Origin: JAYSSF01 sp043772005
GTDB taxonomy: Bacteria > Patescibacteriota > Gracilibacteria > Absconditabacterales > Absconditicoccaceae
Reading direction: 5' to 3'
NCBI GenBank assembly: GCA_043772005.1
Contig: JAYVGP010000021.1
Span: forward strand, 98,384 to 162,383
Length of the DNA stretch: 64,000 nucleotides
Part shown: positions 31,643-43,198 of the stretch, in pieces
Numbering within the stretch: position 1 is the first letter of the stretch
Layout of the letters: the number at the start of each line of letters is the position of its first letter
Notes under the pieces: model-generated
Seen by the model: the letters and a program-made list of their open reading frames with translations, nothing else
Databases searched by the model: none
Told to the model about the DNA's origin: nothing
Position numbers and translations under genes: made by a program

Positions 31643-34600
31643 TTAGGAAGTAGATGAGTTGTGTGAATCGAGTTCTAGGTTAGATTCTTGCTCGGTATCA
31701 GATGTATCTTCGTCAGATGTTTGTTTTTGATTTTGAGCTACCCCTTCAGAGATAGTATTTATTTCTTGTGATGGAGCAGCTGATTGGTCATCTGTAGTAG
31801 TCATATCATCTGTAGTACTATCACTATAAGTCTCTCCTCATTGTATTATTTCATCATCATGGCTTGTTTCTGTGAACTCTTCTTGTATGGTAGTAGCAAG
31901 ATCGTTAGTGGATAAGTTATTTGTGCTCATATCTATTAACTCGTTTGTATGTTGACCTGTATTTTCTGTAGAATTATCTGTTGGTAGCATATCACTATCG
32001 TTAGACTCTATATCATCTGGCAACATACCCAGACGTGCTGAGATCTCAGCTTCAACAAATTCTCTCTTACGACCGTATTTTTTGGCAGAGTATTCTTTGA
32101 GGATCTCTCCTACTTTGGTATTTTTATAATCTTGTGACCAGAGCGAGTCAATCGAGAAGACACGAGATGTAGCGTTATTAATATTGAGTTTGAGATAGGT
32201 CTTGAAGTTAGAGATACCGATAATATCTTGCGCTGACAGGACTGGTGCGTATTCTTTTTCCAAGAACTCGGCATCAGGAGCACCTACCTTGAACGATTGC
32301 ATGGTTCCTACGTTACCGAAGACAGCATCTTTAACTCATGTTTTACCCGTATCTCCAATATTTTCTTTGGCTCAACCATCTAGCTGTGCGATATACTGAT
32401 GTGCCATAATTAGAGCAAGATGATACTTTCTGGCTTCAGATAAGATATCTGCAAATGCTTCTGTTACAAAGTTTTGAAACTCATCCACATACAAAAAGAA
32501 GTCACGACGTTGTTCTTCAGGGATATCTGCACGAGACATCGCGCCATTGGCGATCTGTGCGACGATGATCATACCCAGCAGACTTGTGTTTCTATCTCCG
32601 ATTTTACCTTTAGACAAATTTACCAACAAAATTTTACCTTCATCCATGCATTGGCGGAAGTTGATGACTGATTGAGTCTGACCGATAATATTTCTCATAA
32701 TACGATTGGTAGAGAAATCGACGAACTTAGCAGTCAAGTATGGTATGATTTCCTCCTTTTCACGATCACCAATACTGGCATAGGTCTTCTCCCAGAAGTT
32801 ACGCACGATTGCGTTTGTCACTTTAGCAACTTTATATTCTCTATATGCTTCATCGGTAAATAATCTCGGAATATCCAAAATCGTTGCTGGATCATCAAAA
32901 TCCTCTAAGAGAGTCAGGCTACCAAATTTAAAATATTCTTGTAATCTTGGGCCAAATACTTCAGGGCCAAATAACTTGAGGAACATTTGAGTAGCGTCAT
33001 TGACTACACGATCGGCTTCATTGATATTGTTAATATGATACAGGTTCAGACCCATTGGGCGTTCTTCATCACCAGCGTTGAAATAGATGACATCTTTGGC
33101 ACGAGATGCAGGGATATAGTTGAGTACGGATTCGACGAGATCTCCATGAGGATCAATCATACAGAAGCCATCACCGTTCCACGCATCCTGACGAGCGAGG
33201 AAATCGAGCAGCACGGACTTACCTCAACCAGATTTACCGATAATATAGTGATGTCTACTACGATCTTTACGCTTAATATACACTGGTGTAAATTTATTAC
33301 GATAGACATTAACTCATACCAATGATCCATCTTTAAATATTTTGAGACCAGTTTTGGTAACCGATTTCGTGATACTAACACTCTTGGTACCATCTTCTGC
33401 GATGATAATTTGGTCTGTCGTAATGTCTTTATGAATAATCGGATCATATGTTACTATTTCTGTGATGTCTTCAGTTTTACTACCTACTGCCCAGTGGTTA
33501 CTATCAGCAAATAGTGCAGGAATCTTACCATCCTTAAATGACTCACTGATACTACCGGTTACTACATAGCCACTATCTTCGGTTAGCTCTTTCAGATTAT
33601 CAGGAGCTGAAAGGACTTTATAGTCCATCCATTTGATAATTGGGCTACGGTTAAATAATCCATCAGGAAAGTGAAATAGTGAACTAAGAGCATTTTCAGA
33701 GAAGATATTTTTTTGGAAGAAAAATCCAATCAAGTGAAATTTCATTGCAATGATCCAAAATGGTTCAAGAAACCACTCAAACATATCTCCTAAGATTTGA
33801 TTGTGATCAAGTTCATTATTATATTCATCTTTATAGACGACAAACGTAGACGCGATATTTCTCATATTCTCCTTAAGTCTATCAGGATTATCACTAGATC
33901 ATGCAAGCAATAGTGATGCTTGAAACGCATTTTTGCCCGCTTCTTCTCCCATGATATTGAGCGCCTCCTCCTTACTTTTGGTCATACGGACCATGTCTTT
34001 ACCTCACTCAGTATGTTGATCAGCTGGGTCTTTTTTCTTAAACACTTTAATAATATTGAGTGGATTAAGCCAGTGGTATCGATGTGCGGGGTTAGTATAT
34101 TTCGTATCATTACGATACAGTCATTCAGATCGTTGTAATGCTTTTTTATTAAACGAATCTCCTACTGGCTTGATACTGATCTGAATGGTGAAGATATCTT
34201 CATTACTGATTTTACTGATGGTATCGATGACATTATTGAGCGGATCATCTTCAAGCTGCTTATAGGTTCTGATGGGGAAAACTGGATCTTTGACTGGTTC
34301 CATGACTATTACATCTTCATACTTTCTCCCGAAAAAATCTGGCTTCGCTGTAATTTCAATAGTAGATTCAGAATACTGTGCAGAGATCGCTCCTTCCACG
34401 ATGCTTTGATATTCTGGATAAATACCCATGATAAACGACAGTGATCCATCTACATAATGCATCATCATGGAGATTTTTGGTTTGTTGAACAGTTTGACCA
34501 TGATTGTGTCCAATAATGATAACTCTCCTAACTTATGCATTCCACGGAAGACTTGTGACATACGTCAGATTTTTTCTTTCATATCCTTAGCAAGTTCCTT

Positions 34601-35125
34601 TTCTCTTTCACGATCAGATTTGGTATCACCTCTGGGTACCATAACTCTCAGATAGATGATTCTACGAGCATTAATCATATCATAGAGGATCTCAAATGCA
34701 CGTTTACAGATTTTGAGTATAACAAAGAATGCAATAATGCTAATTGCCCAAATTCCAATTGTACTGATAATAGATGACTCCTGAGCGGTTGTAGTTTGAT
34801 TATTGGTATTTGGTTGTCCTACAGTTTGGTGGTAATCTGTCTTGGCTTTGCCGGTGATTGAACCCCAAAACTCTGACCAGAGTTTTGAAATACCAGGAAG
34901 CTGATCTTGATATGATTGCCCAGATGAAGTGGCTTCAGAGTCCGCTATATCGATAGGAGTGGTGGCGATATACTCTGCTATAGCCGAGTTGCCTCACATG
35001 AGGTCACGACATGCTGCTTTATTAGTTCACCAAGCTGTTTGGGTGAGCTTCGATATATTGCTGCGTGATGATGGATTGGCCGTCATAGCTTTGGATAGTG
35101 ATGCGGCACATTCTTGGATAGTCAT
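31643..35125 (-). CDS. large TraG/VirD4-like (FtsK-type) ATPase of a type IV secretion system
   Basis: A 1,160-residue protein. The N-terminal 200 residues hold an exported polar segment and one membrane helix (SIISTIGIWAISIIAFFVIL), then a soluble VirB4-N-like region. The P-loop domain starts near residue 630: Walker A GKSGGGKSV at 630-638, IDPHGDLVESVL, and Walker B FLYVDEFQNF near 880. The combination is typical of type IV coupling proteins that hand substrates to the channel. The C-terminal 130 residues are Ser/Thr/Asp/Asn-rich and likely disordered. The second P-loop glycine in the run is TGA. Confidence 0.85.
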
Positions 35126-35280
35126 TTTTATTTTATTTCAAATAAATTAGAGAATAATTCTTCCCTGTAATTATATCGCTGTAGTAGTATTGAGTCAATT
35201 ATCATGCTTGACGACTGATATATTATGTGATAATAGTTGACATAAGATATAATAATAAATTAACTTGCATTAACTCTCTC

Positions 35281-35311
35281 TTTGTCTAAAAGTATGTAGC
35301 GAAATAATTTG
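35281..35311 (+). promoter_or_regulatory. possible Bacteroidota-type promoter
   Basis: TTTG at 35281-35284 is followed, 20 bases later, by TAATTTG at 35305-35311. This resembles the Bacteroidota -33/-7 promoter (TTTG, about 19-21 bases, TAnnTTTG) with one base missing. The leader that follows is A-rich with no Shine-Dalgarno sequence, also as in Bacteroidota. Pattern only; expression is unproven. Confidence 0.35.
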
Positions 35312-35343
35312 TAAAAAAACAAAAAAAACCCTCAAATAAAAAA

Positions 35344-35892
35344 ATGAAAAAAGTAAATTTAATACTCGTTTTGGTCTTCTTTGTCACCTTGTTTATGAGT
35401 TGTAAAGAAGATATTGTTACTCCAAAGTCGCCAGTGACGGCGTTTACGATTAGTCTTGAATTTAAGACTCTCAATGAAGGTATGGCATTAGTTAGGTCTC
35501 TGGATGGAGATCCAGATCAGATTGATTCTTTAACAAAAAATAAGCTGCCCTATGTAGCAGTTTTTCAAATATCCACCAAAACAGATTTCTCTGATTATAG
35601 CTGGCATTACGACGAGGCATCGCTATTTCGTTTGCTCCCTTCAGGAATCAAGGATGATTTTCAAGATTATAGCTTTATGCCTGGGTCTTGGAAGAAGACA
35701 GCAGATGGAGATTTTGTACATTATGGAGTCATACTTCTTAATGATAAAAAATTTTCAGCCTCTAATAATCCTTGGGGCAGTATTAAAGCTTTACAAGCTG
35801 ATATGAGTATTTCAGCCTTATTTGAAGGCACTCTGATTAAAAAGAAATCTCCCTCAGTTAGTGTTTCAGCTATCTGGAAAGCTAAAAAATAA
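35344..35892 (+). CDS. lipoprotein without UGA codons, possibly acquired
   Basis: A 182-residue lipoprotein: basic MKKVN, hydrophobic ILVLVFFVTLF, lipobox MSC, then a beta-rich domain. The middle reads SWHYDEASLFRLLPSGIKDD. None of its nine or so glycines is TGA, whereas most window genes use TGA freely, and the signal peptide style (LFMSCKED) is common in Bacteroidota. Function unknown. It reads the same in the standard code, so it could be a recent import. The stop is TAA. Confidence 0.6.
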   Translation: MKKVNLILVLVFFVTLFMSCKEDIVTPKSPVTAFTISLEFKTLNEGMALVRSLDGDPDQIDSLTKNKLPYVAVFQISTKTDFSDYSWHYDEASLFRLLPSGIKDDFQDYSFMPGSWKKTADGDFVHYGVILLNDKKFSASNNPWGSIKALQADMSISALFEGTLIKKKSPSVSVSAIWKAKK

Positions 35893-35950
35893 TAATTAAA
35901 ACAAAAGCACCATAGCAAGTGGCATTGCAGTTAGAAGCTGTGTGATAGTT

Positions 35951-36271
35951 ATGCAAAATTCAGTGTCAAAGTTACAAAATCAACACATATATCAGAACAT
36001 CTTAGAGGATACAAGAGTATTTATCGATAAGGTTATTGAGTTTTGTGTACTGGATGTTGATGACGAAGATTGGACCTTGGGAGATAGAATATTTATTAAA
36101 ATCCAGACTATCTGTATTGTTCAGGTGCAAGAAAAAAAAGAAATTATGATAAATTTCATGCCAATTGAAAGAAATATGAGATTATATAACCAATTTATAA
36201 TTTCAGATGATGGAACTACTTGTATTTATGCTGATTCCTCGGACTCTCAAAACGGCGTTATTTATGTTTAA
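35951..36271 (+). CDS. hypothetical protein, 106 aa, no UGA codons
   Basis: A soluble protein with an N-terminal helix (QNSVSKLQNQHIYQNILED), an acidic VLDVDDEDWTLGDRIFIKIQ core and a beta tail. Again none of its glycines is TGA. It lies 58 bases after the lipoprotein and is followed by a terminator, so the pair forms one short unit. GTG at 35942 is an alternative start. Confidence 0.55.
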   Translation: MQNSVSKLQNQHIYQNILEDTRVFIDKVIEFCVLDVDDEDWTLGDRIFIKIQTICIVQVQEKKEIMINFMPIERNMRLYNQFIISDDGTTCIYADSSDSQNGVIYV

Positions 36272-36288
36272 GTCTCGGTTTGCCGAGC

Positions 36289-36321
36289 AAAAAATCCTTG
36301 ATATTATGTCGAGGATTTTTT
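36289..36321. terminator. rho-independent terminator
   Basis: Stem AAAAAATCCT/AGGATTTTTT with a 13-base loop. A separate CTCGG/CCGAG hairpin lies at 36274-36287. Both follow the UGA-free gene pair and precede rsmH. Confidence 0.8.
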
Positions 36322-36359
36322 CATAATGAATTCCGTCCCAACATAACTATAGTGTAGAT

Positions 36360-37238
36360 ATGTCTACTATTCAGCATATTCCCGTTCTTGCTACGGAGAC
36401 GATTGATTTTGTCCGCATGAGTGACCGTCATATCTTTGATGGGACATTTGGTCATGCAGGACATACGATCTTGGCGTTACAGAAAGCGCCAGATGCTACA
36501 GTAGATGCTACTGATCGTGATCTTCAGACTGCACAGCTTGGTCTTGACAAGCTGGCACAGCTCGAGCTCGATTCACGTGTCCAGTTGCATCATCGTAGCT
36601 ATACTGATATCCTCCAGATTGCAAATATATCATGAGTACGCTATGATTATGTCCTCATCGATATTGGTGTCAACCTCCAGCATTTCAAAGACGGAGCTCG
36701 TGGATTTTCGATCAAACTCAACTGACCGCTCGATATGAGATTTGACACAACACAGAAGCAGTCAGCCTACGATATTATCAATTCATATCGTGTTCAGCAG
36801 CTGACTGAATTATTTGTCAAATACGGGGATTATCGTGATTTTCGCGCCAAGCTCATTGCAGAGGCGATCTACTCCCATCGTAAATCTAAACCACTTGAGA
36901 CGACACATGATCTGGTTGCAGCACTCGAGGCTGCCAAGTGTAATGCACAAGACCAAAGCATCATTTTTCAGTGCATTAGAATCGAGACAAATCACGAATT
37001 AGATGAACTTGGTCGTTTTCTTGCTATTGCTCCCCAAGCATGTGCAGTAGGATGACGTATTGTAGTGATTACATTTCATAGTATTGAGGATCGCATGGTC
37101 AAGCAGGCAATGCAGTCACGGGCAGAACAGTGAATATGAATGATTCTGACTAAACATGTCATTAAGCCTTGATTTGCCGAGATCAAACGTAATCCTCCCT
37201 CAAGATCTGCTAAGGTAAGAGTATTTGAGGTAAGGTAA
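36360..37238 (+). CDS. rsmH: 16S rRNA (cytosine-1402-N4) methyltransferase
   Basis: RsmH methylates C1402 in the decoding centre. The 292-residue protein opens HIPVLATETIDFV with DGTFGHAGHTILAL, the SAM-binding region, then YDYVLIDIGVNLQHFKDGAR and GFSIKLNGPLDMRFD, and later VVITFHSIEDRMVK and IKRNPPSRSAKVRV. These are the family blocks. Several glycines (GPLDMRFD, VGRIVV) are TGA. In other bacteria it starts the mra/mur cluster; here its neighbours are unrelated. Confidence 0.92.
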
Positions 37239-37243
37239 TTTTA

Positions 37244-37501
37244 TTACTCTTTCAACATATCTTGTAAAGCATATTGTAATACTACTTTATCGCATTCATA
37301 TCATGTAGGAAAATTACAAATTCAGCGTAAGCCAAAGATTTCGATAAGCTCTAATTTAGAATATGATTCTACATTATTATTGGGTTTCTTGAGTTGGTCA
37401 AGTAATATTTCTAAGATATTCTTTTTTAGTGGAGTTTCTTTAATTTCCGTTTTCACTTTATCAATTTCACCGTTGGTAAGTGGTAGCTGTCAGATAATCA
37501 T
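37244..37501 (-). CDS. small hypothetical protein, 85 aa
   Basis: A helical charged protein (NGEIDKVKTEIKETPLKKNI) with two cysteines (GICNF, YECDK) in its C-terminal third. Convergent with rsmH, five bases apart. Three TGA-Gly codons. No family recognised. Confidence 0.5.
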
Positions 37502-37663
37502 AGTATCGATAAAAATAATAAATATGATTTGATATTAAATAAAAGATATCATATGTCAATTAGTTTGTATTTTTAAAATTGTCGGTGACCTTGTATTGCA
37601 AAACATTCATAAATCAATATGATGATGCTGTCTAAGATCTTTTATATCATAACCCCTTGAGTG

Positions 37664-38020
37664 ATGCAACATACACCGTATCAAGTAAAGTATCAGTTTG
37701 ATTTTAAAGGAGAACTTAAGGAAGTAAAGTATGAACCAACAGTAGTAGATATCAAGGTAAAGTTTCAAGAAATGATCGATTGATTACATCAACAATTTGA
37801 TCGTCTGACTGGGGCAAATCATGATGCAGAAATCAGAGTAAAACTTACTGTAGCAAAAGTATCAGCATGATATCATAGCATTGTATTGATATTGGTTGAT
37901 GGTAGTAAATATGAGATTCTTGCAAATATTGATGAAGATAATTCGATCGAAAACCCTATGACCATGATTGCCGAACTATCAAAGAAAATAATCAATAGAA
38001 TCTCACATCTCAAAAAATAA
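37664..38020 (+). CDS. ribosome-hibernation-factor-like small protein (HPF/RaiA type)
   Basis: A 118-residue protein with a helix-strand pattern recalling the HPF/RaiA (sigma-54 modulation) fold: VDIKVKFQEMIDGLHQQFDR, then IRVKLTVAKVSAGYHSIVLI, a GSKYEILANIDEDN strand-turn and a C-terminal amphipathic helix of SKKIINRISHLKK. HPF proteins park idle ribosomes. The match is by pattern only. In-frame ATGs at 37619-37627 would add a short hydrophobic leader; the start is unsure. It precedes greA. Confidence 0.45.
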
Positions 38021-38045
38021 TTTTATAATCTTGTCATATTAGCTA

Positions 38046-38627
38046 ATGCCAACTACCAAAACTACTAAGAAACCTACAACTAAGTCAGCTAAGACTGTTA
38101 TCCAGGCGGACATTGATTTTGATGATGATAGCGGAAGAAAGGATAAGCTTAGAGAGATATCAAGACAATGATATCAAAACCTTACCAATGAAATCCAAGA
38201 ACTTAAGCATGTGAGAATGCCTGCTACAGTTGAGCGTATCAAAGAGGCAAGATCATACGGAGATCTTTCAGAAAATGCAGAATATGAAGCAGCAATTGAA
38301 GAAAAGAGTATGATCGAAAGTAGAATCATAGAGATTGAAACATTGCTTGCTGATGCTGTGATTATTGATGAAGCAGAGATTGCAGCAACAAAAAAATCTG
38401 ACAGAACCGTGAGATATGGCTCTACTGTCAAGGTTTCATTTGAGAATGGTAAGACCTACTCATTTCAAATTGTGAGTACTGGTGAAGTGAAGTTCCAGTC
38501 TGATGTGCAAGCAATTTCATTTGACTCCCCAGTAGGATCAGCAATTGAAGGCAAAAAAATCTGACAAACTGTCAAAGTAAGATCAGAAAAAGGAAGATAT
38601 GATGTTACCATTCTTGATATTGAGTAG
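38046..38627 (+). CDS. greA: transcription elongation factor GreA
   Basis: GreA rescues backtracked RNA polymerase by stimulating transcript cleavage. The 193-residue protein has the coiled-coil with ATVERIKEARSYGDLSENAE and YEAAIEEKSMIESRIIEIE, whose acidic tip is catalytic, and the C-terminal FKBP-like domain with FDSPVGSAIEGKKIGQTV. A Lys/Thr-rich N-terminal extension of about 40 residues is extra relative to the usual 158. Two TGA-Gly codons. It starts 25 bases after the HPF-like gene. Confidence 0.9.
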
Positions 38628-38637
38628 AAACTATATC

Positions 38638-40338
38638 CTATTGTGGGTTGGTACTAAGATAGTTATTCATAATGGCAATAATTAACTCTTTATTTGATAC
38701 ATTGAAGATCACCTCTGGATGGGTGATTTTTGTTGCTCCAGAAATAGGCGAGTCATAATAGATTTGAGTGTCACCTTTCTTTCATAAGTCTACCGCAACA
38801 AACCAACTTACTCATCTATAGTTATATTTAATCAGGATAAGCTGTCACTTTTTGGTGAGTGATGTAGGAATTGTACCAAGTACCTGAGAAATTAGAGCAT
38901 CAAGTGACGATTCATTAGAAGTTGTAGACGTCACACTTAATTTTTCGGTATCAATAGAATTAGTAGTAGTTTCAATAGGAGTAGGCTCGATCGCTTGATT
39001 ATTGGTATTCGATATTGTGGCTCATGTAGATGCTGTAATGATATTTGCTGATTCATTACCACTCTCGGACCCATAGTATAATCACTGAGTGATAAGAAAA
39101 TCAATAGGCTTAATCCTAGATCATGATGTAATAGATGTAATACCTTGTGTTGAATCCCCATAGATAATAAGATCAGTGGTTTTAATAAGTATTTGAGTAA
39201 GCTCTTTTTCATTAGATTTAGCAAATGAATCACGACGATTGAGCCAAGGTATGAGATATTGTTGATGAAATACTGAAATAATATCTCAATACGGTTGAAT
39301 AATAACTCCTCTGTTTGCAAGCTTAGTAATATATGAATTATAATTTGTGAGAATCGCTACATCCTCATCGGTAAATTGGTCAGAGCTTACTCTTTGAATA
39401 AGATACTGATACCATGACATCAACTTATACCAGTTGATACTTAATTCACTATAGATAGTATTACTGAAAGCATTAGATCTGACTTCCTGATTGACTGCAA
39501 CCATATTGCTTATATATTGTACTTCGTTGGTAATCTGATTGGAGCATCATTGCGTGAGTTTAATAAGGTTAGGATTCGCACTATAGCGGTATTGTTGTAT
39601 CATGATATCGCACCATAATTTTTGAATATCTGTATTGGGGTGAGCTATAAATAAGTAGTTATATATAATATTTAGTTCCTCAGTTGAACCACTGAGATCA
39701 TATGATTGTCGTTGATTGATTGCGTTAAGGAGCTTAAGATCACAAAACTTAGTAACTAATAATGATCTGGCACTGCAGCCAATACCAAAATGATTCATCA
39801 GTGAGTTTCCGGATAATCATTGTTTGGTAATAACATCCATGGCAAGTCTTACAGAATTAATATCTGCTTGTGACGTTCACATTCCTTCAAGGAATGTTTT
39901 AATCATACTATCACTATAATAGACCTGTTGTAGTCTCGGAACCCAAGCACTACGAGAGATCTGTCTAGGTAAGATTACGCCATTATACTGAACAATATTG
40001 TCAATCGAGTTCCACATTCATTGATTACGCCAAATGGGTCAACCAAGTCAGAGTATTTTATTATTTCACTCAAAATTAAGTGATCACTCAGCAAAGTAAT
40101 TGACAGGATAAATCAATCAAGTTTCTTTAATATATCATTTGGATATTGATCACGCTAAGAAGCGATTAGGTAGAGCTATAGCTAGATCGGGCTCTCGTAT
40201 CCAGATGATTAATATTGTAATAATGGCGAATATTCATGCTAATACAAAAATTAGATATCTACTTACAAAATCATAGACTTGATTGTAAAACTCGATAATA
40301 TCGAGAGTTTTATAGTGCGGAGTATGTGAGTGACTCAT
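38638..40338 (-). CDS. membrane-anchored exported protein, 566 aa
   Basis: Starts with a soluble 30-residue segment, then a membrane helix (YLIFVLAWIFAIITILIIW) and a large presumed exocytoplasmic domain, mainly helical, with GLGGPIWRNQGMWNSIDNIV and GIGCSARSLLVTKFC. Toward the C terminus a Ser/Thr/Asn-rich linker leads to a small beta domain (KKGQLILIKYNYRGVSWFVA). Its layout (tail domain after linker) suits a surface or substrate-binding role. No family recognised. It is convergent with greA, ten bases apart. Confidence 0.55.
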
Positions 40339-40422
40339 AGCTTGGCAAGGATGATAGATTCATCCAAATTATACTCATGAGGCATCTATTTGTCAAATCT
40401 AAGGGTATTTTTATACCAGTCA

Positions 40423-41454
40423 TTAGAAACTTTGTACAAATCTCAAATCACCGTTGGTAAAGTATCTAATATCACGAATCTGATATTTGATTGCTGCCAT
40501 ACGAGTAAGCCCCATCCCAAATGCAAATCCACTATAGATCTCTGTTTCTACTCAGGCCATTTCCAAGACGTTAGGATGGATCATACCGGCTCATCCAATC
40601 TCTAACCATCCAGTCTCCTTGCTAAGTTTATATAGTTCTGGCTGATCGGGAGTACAGCTCACGTCCATCTCAAAACTTGGCTCTGTAAAAGGGAAATAGC
40701 TCGGCCTGAGTCTGACTGTTACATCTCTTTGAAATAACGCACTGAAGATCTGTTGCATGAGTCATCTAAAATCAGGAATACTAATTCACTTACCTACTAC
40801 CATGCCTTCCAACTGCCAGAACATCGTATCATGACTTACATCAGTATTCTCACATCTATACACTTTACCAGGGATAATACATTTAAACTCTGGTCCATAT
40901 TTTTGGATAATCTTTTGTTGCATTGCACTCGTATGAGTTCTCAAGACAAGATTTTGTCCATGGTTATCGCTTTGATTGAGGTAGTATGTATCGTGCATCT
41001 CAGTTGCAGGATGAGTAAGTGGGATGTTTACGCTTTCAAAATTCTCATATTTAGTGACGACTTCATCTCCGTATTCGATAGTAAATCCTAAGTGTCCAAA
41101 GATATCTTCTACTTCACGACGAATTTGAGTCAATAGATGGTAGTGTCACTGAGTATGATCGAGTCAGATACTATGAATATCAATTAGTTCTGACTGGAGT
41201 TGCGTATTGATAACTACTACCTTGAGTTGCTTGCTATGTTGTTCGTATTGTTGTGTAATATAGGCTTTAAGATCACCAAGTTGAGCTCCTATGATTTTCT
41301 TTTCTTCAGGAGATAGTGATCACATTGTTTTGAAGACAGTAGTAATGCTTCCATTCTTACCCAAATATTGATCATAGGTGTGATCGAATTGCTCTTGAGT
41401 AGTGCAAGATTGGTATGCTTGAGCTATTTGTTCGAGGGTTGGGAGTTGGTTCAT
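40423..41454 (-). CDS. pheS: phenylalanine-tRNA ligase alpha subunit
   Basis: The alpha chain of the alpha2beta2 class II synthetase charging tRNA-Phe. The 343-residue protein has an N-terminal coiled-coil with YLGKNGSITTVFK, then the catalytic core: THPATEMHDTYYL, VLRTHTSAMQQKII, KVYRCENTDVSHDTMFWQLE, and the C-terminal GWLEIGGAGMIHPNVLEMAG with FAFGMGLTRMAAIKY. These are class II motifs 1-3. The beta gene pheT is not next to it, unlike in many genomes. Confidence 0.95.
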
Positions 41455-41533
41455 TATGAGTAGCGTTGTAAGATAGTTTAAAGTAGTGTCAAGTTATGAA
41501 ATATTATCCTCGAAAATCTTTTGATCATTTAAT

Positions 41534-41977
41534 TTACAATATATCTTGCTTTTCAATACTTGCTCGTTTGTCTAGATCAATCGAGGTTTTGCTTTCAGTC
41601 ATTTGTTTGTCTGGCTCCATCTTACTCATTTGTTTGAGGTGGAGATGAACTGGATCATCTTTATGGATCATAATTTGGAATTTTTTTGGTTCGTCGAGGA
41701 TATAGGTTTGGATAAGCTTTGCAACAAAAGGGATTAGGGGTAATTCACTAATCTCAAAAAAGGCAATCACCCCAAAAGTTAGTACAATGGGAGCAGTCAG
41801 GATTGCTGCAATAAGTTTATCACTGCCGTTTTTGACAAGACCGTTTCGCATTGCCAAGGAAATTGCAATCCCTACTGCAACTACAAGCATCTGTACGAGA
41901 CTAATGGTGAATGGGCCAATGGTAAAATGCAAATTAAACCACGATGAAATAATATTTCTTGGGTAATAGGTCTTCAT
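41534..41977 (-). CDS. PrgI-family membrane protein
   Basis: A 147-residue protein with two membrane helices: GPFTISLVQMLVVAVGIAIS, preceded by a short polar start, and IAAILTAPIVLTFGVIAFFE. A LPLIPFVAKLIQTYILDEPK-type amphipathic stretch follows, then a charged tail. The G-P-x-T at the first helix and ILDEPKKF after the second match PrgI-family proteins, which are small inner-membrane parts of Gram-positive and CPR type IV secretion systems. No TGA in this frame. It lies between pheS and a membrane protein. Confidence 0.6.
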   Translation of the reverse strand: MKTYYPRNIISSWFNLHFTIGPFTISLVQMLVVAVGIAISLAMRNGLVKNGSDKLIAAILTAPIVLTFGVIAFFEISELPLIPFVAKLIQTYILDEPKKFQIMIHKDDPVHLHLKQMSKMEPDKQMTESKTSIDLDKRASIEKQDIL

Positions 41978-42002
41978 GTACTATATGTATCCAAAATGCC
42001 GA

Positions 42003-43193
42003 CTAGATCAAGGCTAAGTTGCTTGCGATAAAATATCAAATAGCACTAATGGCTCACATCACTATACAAGCAAATCAAGCTTTGATATATGAATTTTTAG
42101 TATGAATCAAGTGAGAGAGTTGCAATCCAAATCAAGCAAGAGCAATAATAAATAACACATTACCTCGGTAGCGAGCAGGTCAGTCAGACTCTAATATTAT
42201 CACAATAATAAGTGACATAAAAACTAGCATATATTCAAATTTTCTGATAAGGTAGTGTATAATACTACTATGTCATCATAGTGCTGCTGAGATCTCACTC
42301 CATCATCATTTGATATAGAGGACTGATTTCTGAAATACTTTATGGTAGATTGTTTGATACCGTTGTTCGACCTTATGTACTTCAGTAGAGTGCAGCTCAT
42401 AGAGTTTGTCAGCGGCAATTCGTTGATTATGTGCAAGAATTGTATTGAGATTTGGTATAGTAATTTGACTTTCTACCTGATGGTCACGAGCTCTTTCATA
42501 TTCAATATACTCTGATTCGACTTGTTCCATAAGCACGATGAGTTTTTTGGTTTGCTCCTTAGCTGTAATAATATCTCCTTGCATGAGGGTTTGCTGCAGC
42601 ATCTCGATACTTTTAGTCATGAGTACTATACTTTCTCCACCAATAGTTCATTTTGCTTTCACGTATAACTCTTTGCTATCTTCCAAGATATGTGTTATAA
42701 GATTAGTAACTTTGATTAACTGAGTCGGAGTTAACTCTCCATCCACTCACTCATCAGACTCAATAACTATTGTAAACGGATCATCATTACTAAGTCACGC
42801 TTCTTTACGAAGCATTCATCGTATCATTTGTTGTAGATTTGGCTTGAGTGGATGAGCGAGACTATCAATATTAGTGACTTCCATGCCAATATCAGTAAGT
42901 AACTTGAATGCTTCTTTAATCGTAAATAGTGAAGAGATAATATTGATTAAATCTCATTCATGATTGATTGTGAGAGATATACTACCAAATTCTTTGATAT
43001 CAATCGGATATTCGTCAAAATGAGAGATATTTGTGATATACCAGCTTGCTATCATTCTTGCTTGATTCATATCATTGCTCGATAAAAGTATATCAACCTC
43101 ACGTTGATCATCTCAAATCTCACTAAATCAATAACAGTGGTAGTAACTCATAACAAATATCAAGGACAATATACTCATCCTAATTATACTCAT
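42003..43193 (-). CDS. exported coiled-coil protein with C-terminal membrane helices, 396 aa
   Basis: An N-terminal signal peptide (MSIIRMSILSLIFVMSYY) is followed by a mixed domain, then a long coiled-coil (MLQQTLMQGDIITAKEQTKK, KLIVLMEQVESEYIEYERAR), and three C-terminal membrane helices such as FMSLIIVIILES and CIVMGAISAIGYFIASN. The C-terminal tail is short. No family recognised. About thirteen TGA codons read as glycine. It begins six bases after the pseudouridine synthase ends. Confidence 0.55.
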
Positions 43194-43198
43194 AAGGA

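Noticed and set aside
42003..43193. Frameshift near the start of the coiled-coil membrane protein
   Set aside because: Recounting the bases showed the signal peptide and the rest are in one uninterrupted frame.
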